A stretch of 64,000 nucleotides of DNA from Pseudomonadota bacterium (GTDB lineage Bacteria > Pseudomonadota > Gammaproteobacteria > Burkholderiales > Burkholderiaceae_B), in contig JAFACG010000006.1 of the NCBI GenBank assembly GCA_023425645.1, forward strand, positions 1 to 64,000, given 5' to 3'. Shown piece by piece: positions 35,743-43,782 of the stretch. A program made the translations under genes and the position numbers. Positions within the stretch are counted from its first letter, which is position 1. Each line of letters starts with the position of its first letter. Below the pieces are notes generated by a model. That model had not been told where the DNA came from, ran no database searches, and was given only the letters and a program-made list of their open reading frames with translations.

Positions 35743-37683
35743 CTAAATGTGTTGTTTCCGTGCCGCTTTGTAATGCAGCGGACCGCCGCGAAACGGCGCG
35801 AAGCCCGTGCCGAAGATGACGCCCGCATCGGCCAGGTCCTCGTCGCCCACCACGCCGATATGCACCTGCTCCCGTGTCTTGGCGATCAGCGGCTGGATCA
35901 GGCGCTCGGCCAGGCCCGGCGGCACAGTGCCGGCGTGGGGCTTTTGCGCCTTGCCGTTTTTCCACGTGTAGAAGCCCTGGCCTGTCTTGCGGCCCAGCTC
36001 TCCTCGGTCCAGGCGCTGCCTCAGGCAGGCGGGCGGGACGGCCTCGCCGCTGAGCTGCGCGCCCGCGTCGCGGGCGATGTCCAGTCCCACGGTGTCGGCC
36101 AGCTCCAGCGGCCCCATGGGCATGCCGAACTGCTCCATGGCCTTGTCCACAGTGGCAGGGGACAGGCCTTCGTCCACGCAGCGCATGGCCTCCAGCATGT
36201 AAGGCGCCAGCACGGCATTGACCAGGAAGCCGGGGTTGTCCTGCACCGGCAGGGGCAGCTTGCCGATCTGGTTCACGAAGGCGTAGGCGGCGCTGCGCAC
36301 GTCCGGCGCCAGGTGCGCGCTTTCCACGACTTCCACCAGCGGCATGCGCGCCACGGGGTTGAAGAAGTGGATGCCCACCAGCCGGTCCGGCTGCAGCAGG
36401 CTGCGTCCCAGCTCGGTCAGGGACAGGCTGGAGGTGTTGGTGGCCAGGAAGGCTCCGGGCTTGAGCCGGGGTTCCAGGGCGGCGTACAGGGCGCGCTTGG
36501 CATCGGCGTTTTCGAAGATCGCTTCCAGCACGATGTCGGCCCTGGGCACGCCGTGGCCGTCGGGGTCGGGAATCAGCCGGTCCAGCGCGGCCTGGACCAG
36601 GCGGCGGTCCTTCAGGCGGCGCTGGAACAAGGCGGCGGCCCGGCCCTGAGCCTGGGCGATGCGTTCGCGGTCCTGGTCCTGCAGAGTGACGGTCATGCCC
36701 TTGAGCGCGCACAGCGCGGCGATGTCCCCGCCCATGACGCCCGCGCCCACCACATGCAGGCGGGCGATGTCCGGGTGAGCCGTACGCTTGCCTATGCCTT
36801 TCAGGCGTTCTTGCAGATGGAACACGCGCAACAGGTTCTGGGCCACGTCCGACTGGGTCAGGCGCTCGATCAGTTCGGGTGCCTGCAGGGCGTCGCCGTC
36901 GTGCTTTTCCCAGACTTCCAGGATGGCGCGCGGCGCCAGGTAATGCTGATACGGGTCGCGCCGATCGATCTGCTTGCGGATCTGGCGGGCCACCAGGGGG
37001 CGCAGCCATTTCTGGTTGAGCAGGGCGGCGGCGCCGCGCGCCTTGCGCTCGGGCTTGCCGCTGAGCACCTGCTGGGCGGCGGCCTGCATGGCCAGCCGCG
37101 TGGGCACGAGCGCGTCGGCCAGCCCCAGGCGCACGGCCTTGCGCGCGTCCACGCTCTTGCCGCTGAGCATCAGGTCCATGGCGGCCGCCGGCCCGATCAG
37201 GCGCGGCAGCCGCCTCATGCCGCCCCAGCCGGGAAAGATGCCCAGCATGACCTCGGGCAGCGCCAGACGCGTGTCGGGCTGGTCCACGACCAGTCTATAG
37301 CGGCAGGCCAGGGCCAGTTCCAGGCCGCCGCCCAGGCAGTGGCCTTGTATCAGGGCGAGTGTCGGGTAGGGCTGTTTGGCCAGCTTGTTGAACAGGCGCC
37401 AGCCCCGCGTGACCAGGGCTTGCCCTTTCTCCGCGTTGTCCAGCTCGGCGAATTCGTCGATGTCGGCGCCGGCGACGAAGCCGGCGGATTTGCCCGAATA
37501 GATCACCAGGCCGTTGGGCGGATGGCCGTTCAGGTAGTCCAGCGCCCGCGCCAGTTCCTGGAGCACGTCGGCGGACAGCCGGTTCACGGCGCTGCCGGCG
37601 CAGTCGATCTTCAGCCAGGCGATGTGCTGTTCGTCCGTGTACAGGGTGAAGTTCTGCAGTTCGAGCGTGAGGACCGGGGTCAT
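35743..37683 (-). CDS. fadB: Fatty acid oxidation multifunctional protein (enoyl-CoA hydratase/3-hydroxyacyl-CoA dehydrogenase)
   Basis: 646 residues from the ATG at 37683, overlapping the thiolase stop (ATGA); a longer frame upstream is shadow coding. The hydratase half has oxyanion-loop Gly (GFVAGADIDE) and catalytic Glu122 and Glu144, matching FadB Glu119/Glu139. The dehydrogenase half has the NAD loop VVGAGVMGGDIA and the catalytic His of GIHFFNPVARMPLVEV. It is about 80 residues shorter than E. coli FadB, mostly in the linker and C-terminus. It performs steps 2 and 3 of beta-oxidation. Confidence 0.93.
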   Translation of the reverse strand: MTPVLTLELQNFTLYTDEQHIAWLKIDCAGSAVNRLSADVLQELARALDYLNGHPPNGLVIYSGKSAGFVAGADIDEFAELDNAEKGQALVTRGWRLFNKLAKQPYPTLALIQGHCLGGGLELALACRYRLVVDQPDTRLALPEVMLGIFPGWGGMRRLPRLIGPAAAMDLMLSGKSVDARKAVRLGLADALVPTRLAMQAAAQQVLSGKPERKARGAAALLNQKWLRPLVARQIRKQIDRRDPYQHYLAPRAILEVWEKHDGDALQAPELIERLTQSDVAQNLLRVFHLQERLKGIGKRTAHPDIARLHVVGAGVMGGDIAALCALKGMTVTLQDQDRERIAQAQGRAAALFQRRLKDRRLVQAALDRLIPDPDGHGVPRADIVLEAIFENADAKRALYAALEPRLKPGAFLATNTSSLSLTELGRSLLQPDRLVGIHFFNPVARMPLVEVVESAHLAPDVRSAAYAFVNQIGKLPLPVQDNPGFLVNAVLAPYMLEAMRCVDEGLSPATVDKAMEQFGMPMGPLELADTVGLDIARDAGAQLSGEAVPPACLRQRLDRGELGRKTGQGFYTWKNGKAQKPHAGTVPPGLAERLIQPLIAKTREQVHIGVVGDEDLADAGVIFGTGFAPFRGGPLHYKAARKQHI

Positions 37684-38975
37684 GATTGGACTCCTTGCAG
37701 CGATTCGATCAGCATGGCGCCGCCCTGGCCGCCGCCGATGCAGATGGCGGCCAGCCCCAGGCGCAGATTGCGCCGGCGCAGCGCGTTCAGGCAGTGCAGC
37801 ACGATGCGGGCGCCCGAGGCGCCCACCGGATGGCCGATGGCGATGGCTCCGCCATCCACATTGAGCCTGTCCAGGTCCAGCAGGCCCAGGGCGTCGCGTC
37901 CCAGGTGCTGGCGGCACCAATCCTGGTCGTTCCAGGCGGCCCGGCAGGCCAGCACCTGGGCGGCGAAGGCTTCATTAATCTCCCACAGGTCCGGCGCGTT
38001 CAATCCGAGCCGGTTGCGCTCCAGGATGGGCGTGGCGGCAAAGACCGGGCCCAGGCCCATGGTGGCCGGGTCCAGCCCGGCCCACTGCACGTCCATGATG
38101 CGGCCCAGGGGTTCGAGCTGGTGCTCGCGCACGGCCGCTTCGCTGGCCAGGATGAGCAGGGCCGCGCCGTCGGTGACCTGGGAGCTGTTGCCGGCGGTGA
38201 CATTGCCCCAGGGCGGATCGAACACGGGCCGCAGCTTGGCCAGTTTTTCGGGCGTGGAGTCGGCGCGCACGCCGTCGTCCTGGGGGTAGTTCTTGCCGCG
38301 CGCATCGGTCAGGGGCACGATCTCCCCGAAGGCCCCGTCCTGCTGGGCCTGCAGCGCCAGGCGGTGGCTGCGGGCAGCATAGTCATCCATGTCCTGGCGG
38401 CTGATGCCGAATTGGTGGGCCAGGTTCTCCGCGGTCTGTCCCATGGAAAGGCCGACCACCGGGTCGGTCAGGCCCTTGAGCAGGCCGATGACCGGCTTGA
38501 GGTAGCGCGGGCGCAAGCCGCGCAGGGCCTTGAGGCGAGCGCCCAGGCTGCGCGCCTTGTTCCAGCCGGCCAGCCAGCGGACCATGTCGTCGCTGAGCAG
38601 CACGGGCGCGCGCGACAGGGCGTCCACGCCGCCGGCCAGCACCAGGTCGGAGCGGCCGGTCTGGATGGACTGGATGGCCGAATCCAGCGCCTGCATGCCC
38701 GAGGCGCAGTTGCGCATGACGGTCCAGCCCGGCACGCGGTGCCCCGCGCCCAGCCGCAGGGCCACCACGCGGCCGATATTGGTTTCGTCGGCGGAAGGCG
38801 CGGCGCAGCCCAGGATGACTTCGCTCAGCTGGGGCGCGGTGAAGCGCTGGCGCAGCAGCAGTTCGCGACCGGTCTGCAAGGCCAGGTCGCCGGCCGAAAA
38901 GGGGCCGGGCGCGTTGCGTGCTTTCAGGAAGGGACTGCGCGCGCCATCGATGATGTAGACAGGCTCGAAACTCAT
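37680..38975 (-). CDS. fadI: Acetyl-CoA acyltransferase (thiolase)
   Basis: 431 residues with the acyl-accepting Cys90 (MRNCASGMQ), the NEAFAAQ loop, the catalytic His of AIGHPVGASGAR and the second Cys in CIGGGQGGA. The length matches FadI (436) better than FadA (387). It performs the last step of beta-oxidation. Both ends overlap neighbours by four bases, so fadE, thiolase and fadB are translationally coupled. Confidence 0.92.
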   Translation of the reverse strand: MSFEPVYIIDGARSPFLKARNAPGPFSAGDLALQTGRELLLRQRFTAPQLSEVILGCAAPSADETNIGRVVALRLGAGHRVPGWTVMRNCASGMQALDSAIQSIQTGRSDLVLAGGVDALSRAPVLLSDDMVRWLAGWNKARSLGARLKALRGLRPRYLKPVIGLLKGLTDPVVGLSMGQTAENLAHQFGISRQDMDDYAARSHRLALQAQQDGAFGEIVPLTDARGKNYPQDDGVRADSTPEKLAKLRPVFDPPWGNVTAGNSSQVTDGAALLILASEAAVREHQLEPLGRIMDVQWAGLDPATMGLGPVFAATPILERNRLGLNAPDLWEINEAFAAQVLACRAAWNDQDWCRQHLGRDALGLLDLDRLNVDGGAIAIGHPVGASGARIVLHCLNALRRRNLRLGLAAICIGGGQGGAMLIESLQGVQS

Positions 38976-41320
38976 GGCTGGCTTCCTCGTTCATCGTGTC
39001 GGGGGGCGGCGGGCTCCGGGCGCAGGTCAAAAGGGAAGTCGTCGACGGCGATCACCCGATCCCGCAAGGCATTGCGAGCCTTAACCATATCGTATTCCTG
39101 GGCGGTGATGCCACCGGCCTGGAAGACGGCCTCGGCCAGGTCGCGCACATTGGCCTTGGGATCGGCTTCCAGCCGTCCGCTTTTCTCGAACTGGCGGATC
39201 TTGGCGTCGATGTCGCGCGTGTTCAACGTGGCCTGCAGGGCGGCTTCGATCGCGCCCACCGGGTCCTGGTCGTTGGCCGGCAGGTAGACGTCGTAGGTCA
39301 GGCGGTCGCGCGTGGCGCCGGCTTGCGTCAGCAGCTTGGCCACGGCGTGGTCCAGCCTGTCGTCCGGTCCAAGGCGGCGCGTGCCCAGGGGAAAGACCAG
39401 CACGCGCAGGACCCAGGCGAGCGGTCGGTTGGGGAAGTTGCGCAGCACGCCGTCCAGGGCCTGCTGGGTGCGCTGCAGGGCGTCCTGGGCGGCCCAGTGG
39501 GCCAGGGGGGCGTCATCCTGTTGCTGGCCTTCGTCGTGGAAGCGCTTGAGCACGGCGCTGAGCAGGTAAAGCTGCGAGAGCGCATCGCCCAGGCGCGAGG
39601 ACAGGCGCTCGCGCATTTTCAGCGAACCGCCCAGCACCAGCATGGAGGCGTCGGCCAGCAGGGCGAAGGCGGCGCTGTAGCGGCTGGCCTGGCTGTAGTA
39701 GGAGCGCATGGCGCCGGTCGTGCCGCGCGGCGCGCGCAGCAGGCGCCAGCCGCCCAGGCCCAGCCACAGCGAGCGGCCGGTGTTGGCCAGCGTGTAGCGC
39801 ACGTGGGCCCAGAAGGCGCCGTCGAACTTGTCCAGGCCGGCTTCGCGATCGGGATCCAGCGCGGCCTTCATTTCGTCCAGGATGTAGGGGTGGCAGCGGA
39901 TGGCGCCCTGGCCGAAGATGATCAGGCTGCGCGTCAGGATGTTGGCCCCCTCCACCGCGATGCCCACTGGCAACTGCTGGTAGGCGCGGCCCAGGAAGTT
40001 GGACGGGCCCAGGCAGATGCCCTTGCCGCCTATCACGTCCATGCCGTCGTTGACCACGATGCGGCCGCGTTCGGTGATGTGGTATTTGACGATGGCCGAG
40101 ACCACGGAGGGCTTCTCGCCCAGGTCCACGGCGGCCGCCGTCATGGTGCGGGCGGCGTCCATGGCGTAGGTATGGCCGGCCATGCGCGCCAGGGCTTCTT
40201 CCACTCCTTCGAACTTGCCGATGGGGCTGCGGAACTGCGTGCGCACGGCGGCGTAGCCGCCCACGGCGCGGCTGGTCAGCTTGGCCATGCCGGTGAAGGA
40301 GGCCGGCAGCGAGATGGAGCGGCCGGCAGCCAGGCATTCCATCAGCATGCGCCAGCCCTGGCCGGCCATGGCGGGGCCGCCGATGATGAATTCCAGCGGC
40401 ATGAAGACATCCTTGCCGCGCGTGGGGCCGTTCATGAACATGGCGTTCAGCGGGAAATGGCGCCGGCCGGTCTGCACGCCGGGATGGTCGCTGGGCACCA
40501 GCGCGCAGGTGATGCCTATGTCTTTTTCCCCGCCCAGCAGGCCGTCCGGGTCATACAGGCGAAAGGCCAGGCCCAGCAGCGTGCACACGGGCGCCAGCGT
40601 GATGTAGCGCTTGTCCCAGGTGACCTTCATGCCCAGCACTTCCTGGCCTTGCCACTGGCCCTTGCAGACGATGCCCACGTCGGGGATGGAGGCGGCGTCC
40701 GAGCCGGCCCAGGGGCTGGTCAGCGCAAAGGCGGGGATGTCGCGCCCGTCCGCCAGGCGCGGCAGGTAGTGCTGTTTCTGTTCAGGGGTGCCGTAGTGCA
40801 GCAGCAGCTCGGCCGGTCCCAGGGAGTTGGGCACCATGACGGATACGGACAGGGCGGAATTGCGCGTGGACAGCTTGGCCACCACGGCCGAGTGGGCCTG
40901 CGCGGAAAAGCCGCGCCCGCCATATTCCTTGGGGATGATCAGGCTGAAGAAGCGGTTCCGCTTCAGGTAGTCCCACACGGCCGGCGGCAGGTCGAAGTCT
41001 TCCTGGCTCAGCTTCCAATCGTCGACCATGGCGCACACGGTCTCCACTTCCGTGTCCAGGAACTGGCGCTCTTCGTCCGTGAGCCGGTAGGCCGGATAGG
41101 CGGACAGCCTGTTCCAGTCGGGCTTGCCGCGGAACAGTTCGCTTTCCCACCAGACCGTGCCGGCCTCCAGCGCGTCGCGCTCGGTCTGGGACATGGAGGG
41201 CAGCACGCGGGAAAAGGCCCGGTAGATGGGGCGGCTCAGCCATTTGATGCGCAGTTCCCGGTTCTTCAGGACGTAGGCGCAGCCAAGCAGGATCAGGATC
41301 AACAGCAAAGTCAGAAACAT
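38972..41320 (-). CDS. fadE: Acyl-CoA dehydrogenase
   Basis: 782 residues, the FadE class (E. coli 814), with an N-terminal membrane helix (about 2-18), the acyl-CoA dehydrogenase core (IIPKEYGGRGFS, ALTSPWAGSD, GKGICLGPSNFLGRAYQQLPVGIAVEGANILTR) and the C-terminal DUF1974 extension. It does the first, FAD-dependent step of beta-oxidation. Placed 47 bases after the TetR regulator gene and coupled to the thiolase gene by a four-base overlap. Confidence 0.95.
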   Translation of the reverse strand: MFLTLLLILILLGCAYVLKNRELRIKWLSRPIYRAFSRVLPSMSQTERDALEAGTVWWESELFRGKPDWNRLSAYPAYRLTDEERQFLDTEVETVCAMVDDWKLSQEDFDLPPAVWDYLKRNRFFSLIIPKEYGGRGFSAQAHSAVVAKLSTRNSALSVSVMVPNSLGPAELLLHYGTPEQKQHYLPRLADGRDIPAFALTSPWAGSDAASIPDVGIVCKGQWQGQEVLGMKVTWDKRYITLAPVCTLLGLAFRLYDPDGLLGGEKDIGITCALVPSDHPGVQTGRRHFPLNAMFMNGPTRGKDVFMPLEFIIGGPAMAGQGWRMLMECLAAGRSISLPASFTGMAKLTSRAVGGYAAVRTQFRSPIGKFEGVEEALARMAGHTYAMDAARTMTAAAVDLGEKPSVVSAIVKYHITERGRIVVNDGMDVIGGKGICLGPSNFLGRAYQQLPVGIAVEGANILTRSLIIFGQGAIRCHPYILDEMKAALDPDREAGLDKFDGAFWAHVRYTLANTGRSLWLGLGGWRLLRAPRGTTGAMRSYYSQASRYSAAFALLADASMLVLGGSLKMRERLSSRLGDALSQLYLLSAVLKRFHDEGQQQDDAPLAHWAAQDALQRTQQALDGVLRNFPNRPLAWVLRVLVFPLGTRRLGPDDRLDHAVAKLLTQAGATRDRLTYDVYLPANDQDPVGAIEAALQATLNTRDIDAKIRQFEKSGRLEADPKANVRDLAEAVFQAGGITAQEYDMVKARNALRDRVIAVDDFPFDLRPEPAAPRHDERGSQP

Positions 41321-41367
41321 AGGGACTCCGGCTAGCTCTGGTTGGAGGGTGGAGCCGCCGCCCGGCG

Positions 41368-42027
41368 TCAGGCGGAGGGCGAGGTCGGCAGGGGAGCGCG
41401 CAGGCCGCCCAGCAGAAAGCTCATCAGGCGTTCCTGCAGTTGCTGGCCGCCGTCCTGCGCGTCATTCAGGGGCAGCTGCAGGGCTCGGCGCAGCGATTGC
41501 GTGCCCATCAGGGCGTAGGAGGTGGCGCCCAGCATGAAATGAAAGCGCCAGATGATTTCTTCCTCGGGCACGATGGGCAGGGCTTCCAGCAGGGCCTGCT
41601 TGAAAGGCAGGAAGATGGCGACCTGTTCGTCCCAACAGATGGACTGGATGAAGTCCTGGGGCGCGGGCCGGTCGCCGCTGGGCAAGGGAATGAAGGAGCG
41701 GTTCGGCCCGTCGCCCGAGCCGGCCAGCCGGATCAGCGGGCCGAAGAAGGCGTCCACCACCTGCGAGGCCTTCAATGGGCCTGACCCCGCCAGTTTGCGG
41801 TAATGGGCCAGCTTTTCCAGGCGCTCCTGGTTGATGACGTTGAGGCGGCGCTGGAATACTGCCTGGGTCAGGCCGTCCTTGCTGCCGAAGTGATAATTCA
41901 CGGCGGACAGATTGACGCGCGCTTGCGCCGTGATCTGGCGCATGGAGGTGTTTTCGTGACCGTGCAGCGCGAACAGTTGCTCGGCTGCATCGAGTATGGC
42001 GGACCGGGTCCGATCGGAACGTTTCAC
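41368..42027 (-). CDS. psrA: TetR family regulator, PsrA-like
   Basis: 219 residues from the GTG at 42027, chosen because AGGGAG ends five bases upstream; a TTG at 42045 would place the start inside the palindrome and has no ribosome binding site. The N-terminal TetR helix-turn-helix (AILDAAEQLFALHGHENTSMRQI, VNLSAVNYHFGSKDGL) and the C-terminal domain resemble fatty acid-responsive PsrA. The upstream palindrome is a perfect PsrA-type box, implying autoregulation and control of the fadE-thiolase-fadB genes that follow. The gene name rests on box and context. Confidence 0.8.
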   Translation of the reverse strand: MKRSDRTRSAILDAAEQLFALHGHENTSMRQITAQARVNLSAVNYHFGSKDGLTQAVFQRRLNVINQERLEKLAHYRKLAGSGPLKASQVVDAFFGPLIRLAGSGDGPNRSFIPLPSGDRPAPQDFIQSICWDEQVAIFLPFKQALLEALPIVPEEEIIWRFHFMLGATSYALMGTQSLRRALQLPLNDAQDGGQQLQERLMSFLLGGLRAPLPTSPSA

Positions 42028-42039
42028 CGTCACTCCCTG

Positions 42040-42059
42040 ATTCAAACGCTTGTTTGAAT
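42040..42059. promoter_or_regulatory. PsrA-type operator before the TetR-fad operon
   Basis: Perfect palindrome ATTCAAAC-GCTT-GTTTGAAT with CAAAC-N4-GTTTG core, 12 bases before the chosen GTG start. Known PsrA sites follow (G/C)AAAC-N2-4-GTTT(G/C). Confidence 0.75.
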
Positions 42060-42096
42060 ATGCTAGCGGGTGTGCGCTGAAAGTGCAGTAGGGATT

Positions 42097-42121
42097 GCCC
42101 CTAGCCTGTATGGCCAGGGGC
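42097..42121 (-). terminator. Hairpin after the aldehyde dehydrogenase gene
   Basis: A 10-bp stem with one wobble pair (GCCCCTAGCC 42097-42106, GGCCAGGGGC 42112-42121) and a 5-base loop, just past the stop at 42129. No T-run; a weak terminator separating it from the TetR gene. Confidence 0.5.
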
Positions 42122-42128
42122 AGGCGGT

Positions 42129-43556
42129 TCAGATCTGCGTGACGAACTTGGTGACCAGGTAGCCGTCGAAGGTTTCGGCGCCGCCCTCGCTGCCGATGCC
42201 GCTGTCCTTGACTCCGCCAAAGGGGGTTTCGGGCAGGGAGCTGCCGAAATGGTTGATGTTGACCATGCCCGATTCCAGTTCATTGGCCAGCTGGTGCGCG
42301 GCCTGCAGAGACTGGGTGAAGGCGTAGGCGGACAGGCCGAAGGGCAGGCTGTTGGCGCGCCGGATGGCCTCGTTCAGATCCGTGTAGCGGGTCAGCGGCG
42401 CGATCGGGCCGAAGGGCTCCTCGGTCATCAGCATGGCATGGTCAGGCAGGTCGGTGACCACCGTGGGCGAGAAGAAGAAGCCGTCGCGCTCCAGGCGCTC
42501 GCCGCCCAGGATCACCTTGCCGCCCAGCTGGCGCGCATTGTCCACGAATTGCTTCATGACGGGTACGCGGCGTTCGTGCGCCAGCGGGCCCATCTGTGTG
42601 TCCGGGTCCAGTCCGTCGCCCACGCGCACGCTGGCCAGTTCCTCCGTGAAGCGCTGTTCGAAGGCGTCGTAGATGTCGTCATGGATGTAGAAGCGGGTGG
42701 GCGAGATGCAGACCTGGCCGGCGTTGCGGATCTTGAAGCGGGCCAGTTGGCGGGCGGCGCGTTCCACATCGGCGTCGGGCAGCACCAGCGCGGGCGAATG
42801 CCCGCCCAGCTCCATGGTGATGCGTTTCATGTGGGCGCCGGCCAGCGCGGCCAGCTGCTTGCCCACGGGCACCGAGCCGGTGAAGGAGACCTTGCGCACG
42901 ATGGGCGAACGGATCAGGTAGTCCGACACTTCCTGCGGCACGCCCCAGACGATGTTGAGCACGCCGGGCGGCAGGCCCGCGTCATGGAAGGCCTGGGCGA
43001 TGGCCATGACGGCGCTGGGGGAATCCTCCGGGCCTTTCAGGATGATGGTGCAGCCGGCGCCGATGGCGGCGCAGATCTTGCGGATGGCCTGGTTGTAGGG
43101 GAAGTTCCAGGGCGTGAAGGCGGCGCACACGCCGATGGGCTCGCGCAGCACCATCTGGCGCACCTTGGGATTGCGCGGGCTGATGATGCGGCCGTAGATG
43201 CGGCGGCATTCCTCGGCGTGCCAGTCGGCATGATCCGCGCAGGACATGATCTCGCCTACCGATTCGGCCAGCGGCTTGCCCTGGTCCAGCGTCAGGTTGC
43301 GGCCGATTTCCTGGGCGCGTTCGCGGGACAGTTCGGCCACCTTGCGCAGGATGGCGCTGCGATCCATGGGGGAGCTGTGGCGCCAGCTCTGGAAAGCGGC
43401 CTGCGCGGCTGCCAGGGCGGCGTCCAGATCCGCCTGGCCGGCCAGGGGCAACTGGCCCAGGGTCGCGCCGCTGGCGGGGTTGATGACGGGCTGGGTCTTG
43501 CGACCCTGGCCGTCCAGAAACTCACCATTGATATACAGGTGCAGGTCGGGATACAT
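42129..43556 (-). CDS. NAD(P)-dependent aldehyde dehydrogenase, succinate-semialdehyde dehydrogenase type
   Basis: 475 residues with the Rossmann loop FTGSVPVGK (225-233), general base Glu249 (MELGGHSP) and nucleophile Cys283 (GQVCISPTR), plus the EEPFGPIAP and PFGGVKDSG motifs. The closest family is the GabD/SSADH-like group, which oxidises semialdehydes to acids. It has its own transcript, divergent from the cellulose operon and ahead of the TetR gene. The substrate is not settled; fatty or amino acid-derived aldehydes are possible. Confidence 0.9.
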   Translation of the reverse strand: MYPDLHLYINGEFLDGQGRKTQPVINPASGATLGQLPLAGQADLDAALAAAQAAFQSWRHSSPMDRSAILRKVAELSRERAQEIGRNLTLDQGKPLAESVGEIMSCADHADWHAEECRRIYGRIISPRNPKVRQMVLREPIGVCAAFTPWNFPYNQAIRKICAAIGAGCTIILKGPEDSPSAVMAIAQAFHDAGLPPGVLNIVWGVPQEVSDYLIRSPIVRKVSFTGSVPVGKQLAALAGAHMKRITMELGGHSPALVLPDADVERAARQLARFKIRNAGQVCISPTRFYIHDDIYDAFEQRFTEELASVRVGDGLDPDTQMGPLAHERRVPVMKQFVDNARQLGGKVILGGERLERDGFFFSPTVVTDLPDHAMLMTEEPFGPIAPLTRYTDLNEAIRRANSLPFGLSAYAFTQSLQAAHQLANELESGMVNINHFGSSLPETPFGGVKDSGIGSEGGAETFDGYLVTKFVTQI

Positions 43557-43782
43557 GTCGTCTCCTACTTGATGTTGACGATAGCATAAGGAAAAAGAAT
43601 GGAACGGGGCGGGCGGACCGTGAAGGTTTGCAAACTTCGCGATTTATTTATAAAACTTAGTATTGTTTTCGTACAATTTTGAAATTGTTGGGCACTGTTT
43701 TTTTGCAAATCGTGTTGCATATATTTTTATAGTCGTGCAGTGTCTCTGTGTGAACATCCTGAATGAGGGTTAAAGGCTGTCC
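43557..43782. promoter_or_regulatory. Divergent control region before the cellulose operon
   Basis: 226 AT-rich bases, no gene. It holds the palindrome GTTTGCAAAC (43626-43635) and a TTGCAA (43703-43708), 19 bases, TATAGT (43728-43733) promoter candidate reading towards bcsE, about 45 bases ahead of its start. The AT content stands out from the GC-rich surroundings, as for silenced or tightly regulated promoters. Confidence 0.45.

Noticed and set aside
35743..37920. 725-residue version of FadB, similar in size to E. coli FadB
   Set aside because: The added N-terminus is shadow sequence within the thiolase gene; homology starts at MTPVLTLEL (37683).
42028..42045. TTG start for the TetR regulator at 42045
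   Set aside because: No ribosome binding site, and it would put the start inside the operator palindrome; the GTG at 42027 has AGGGAG at the right distance.
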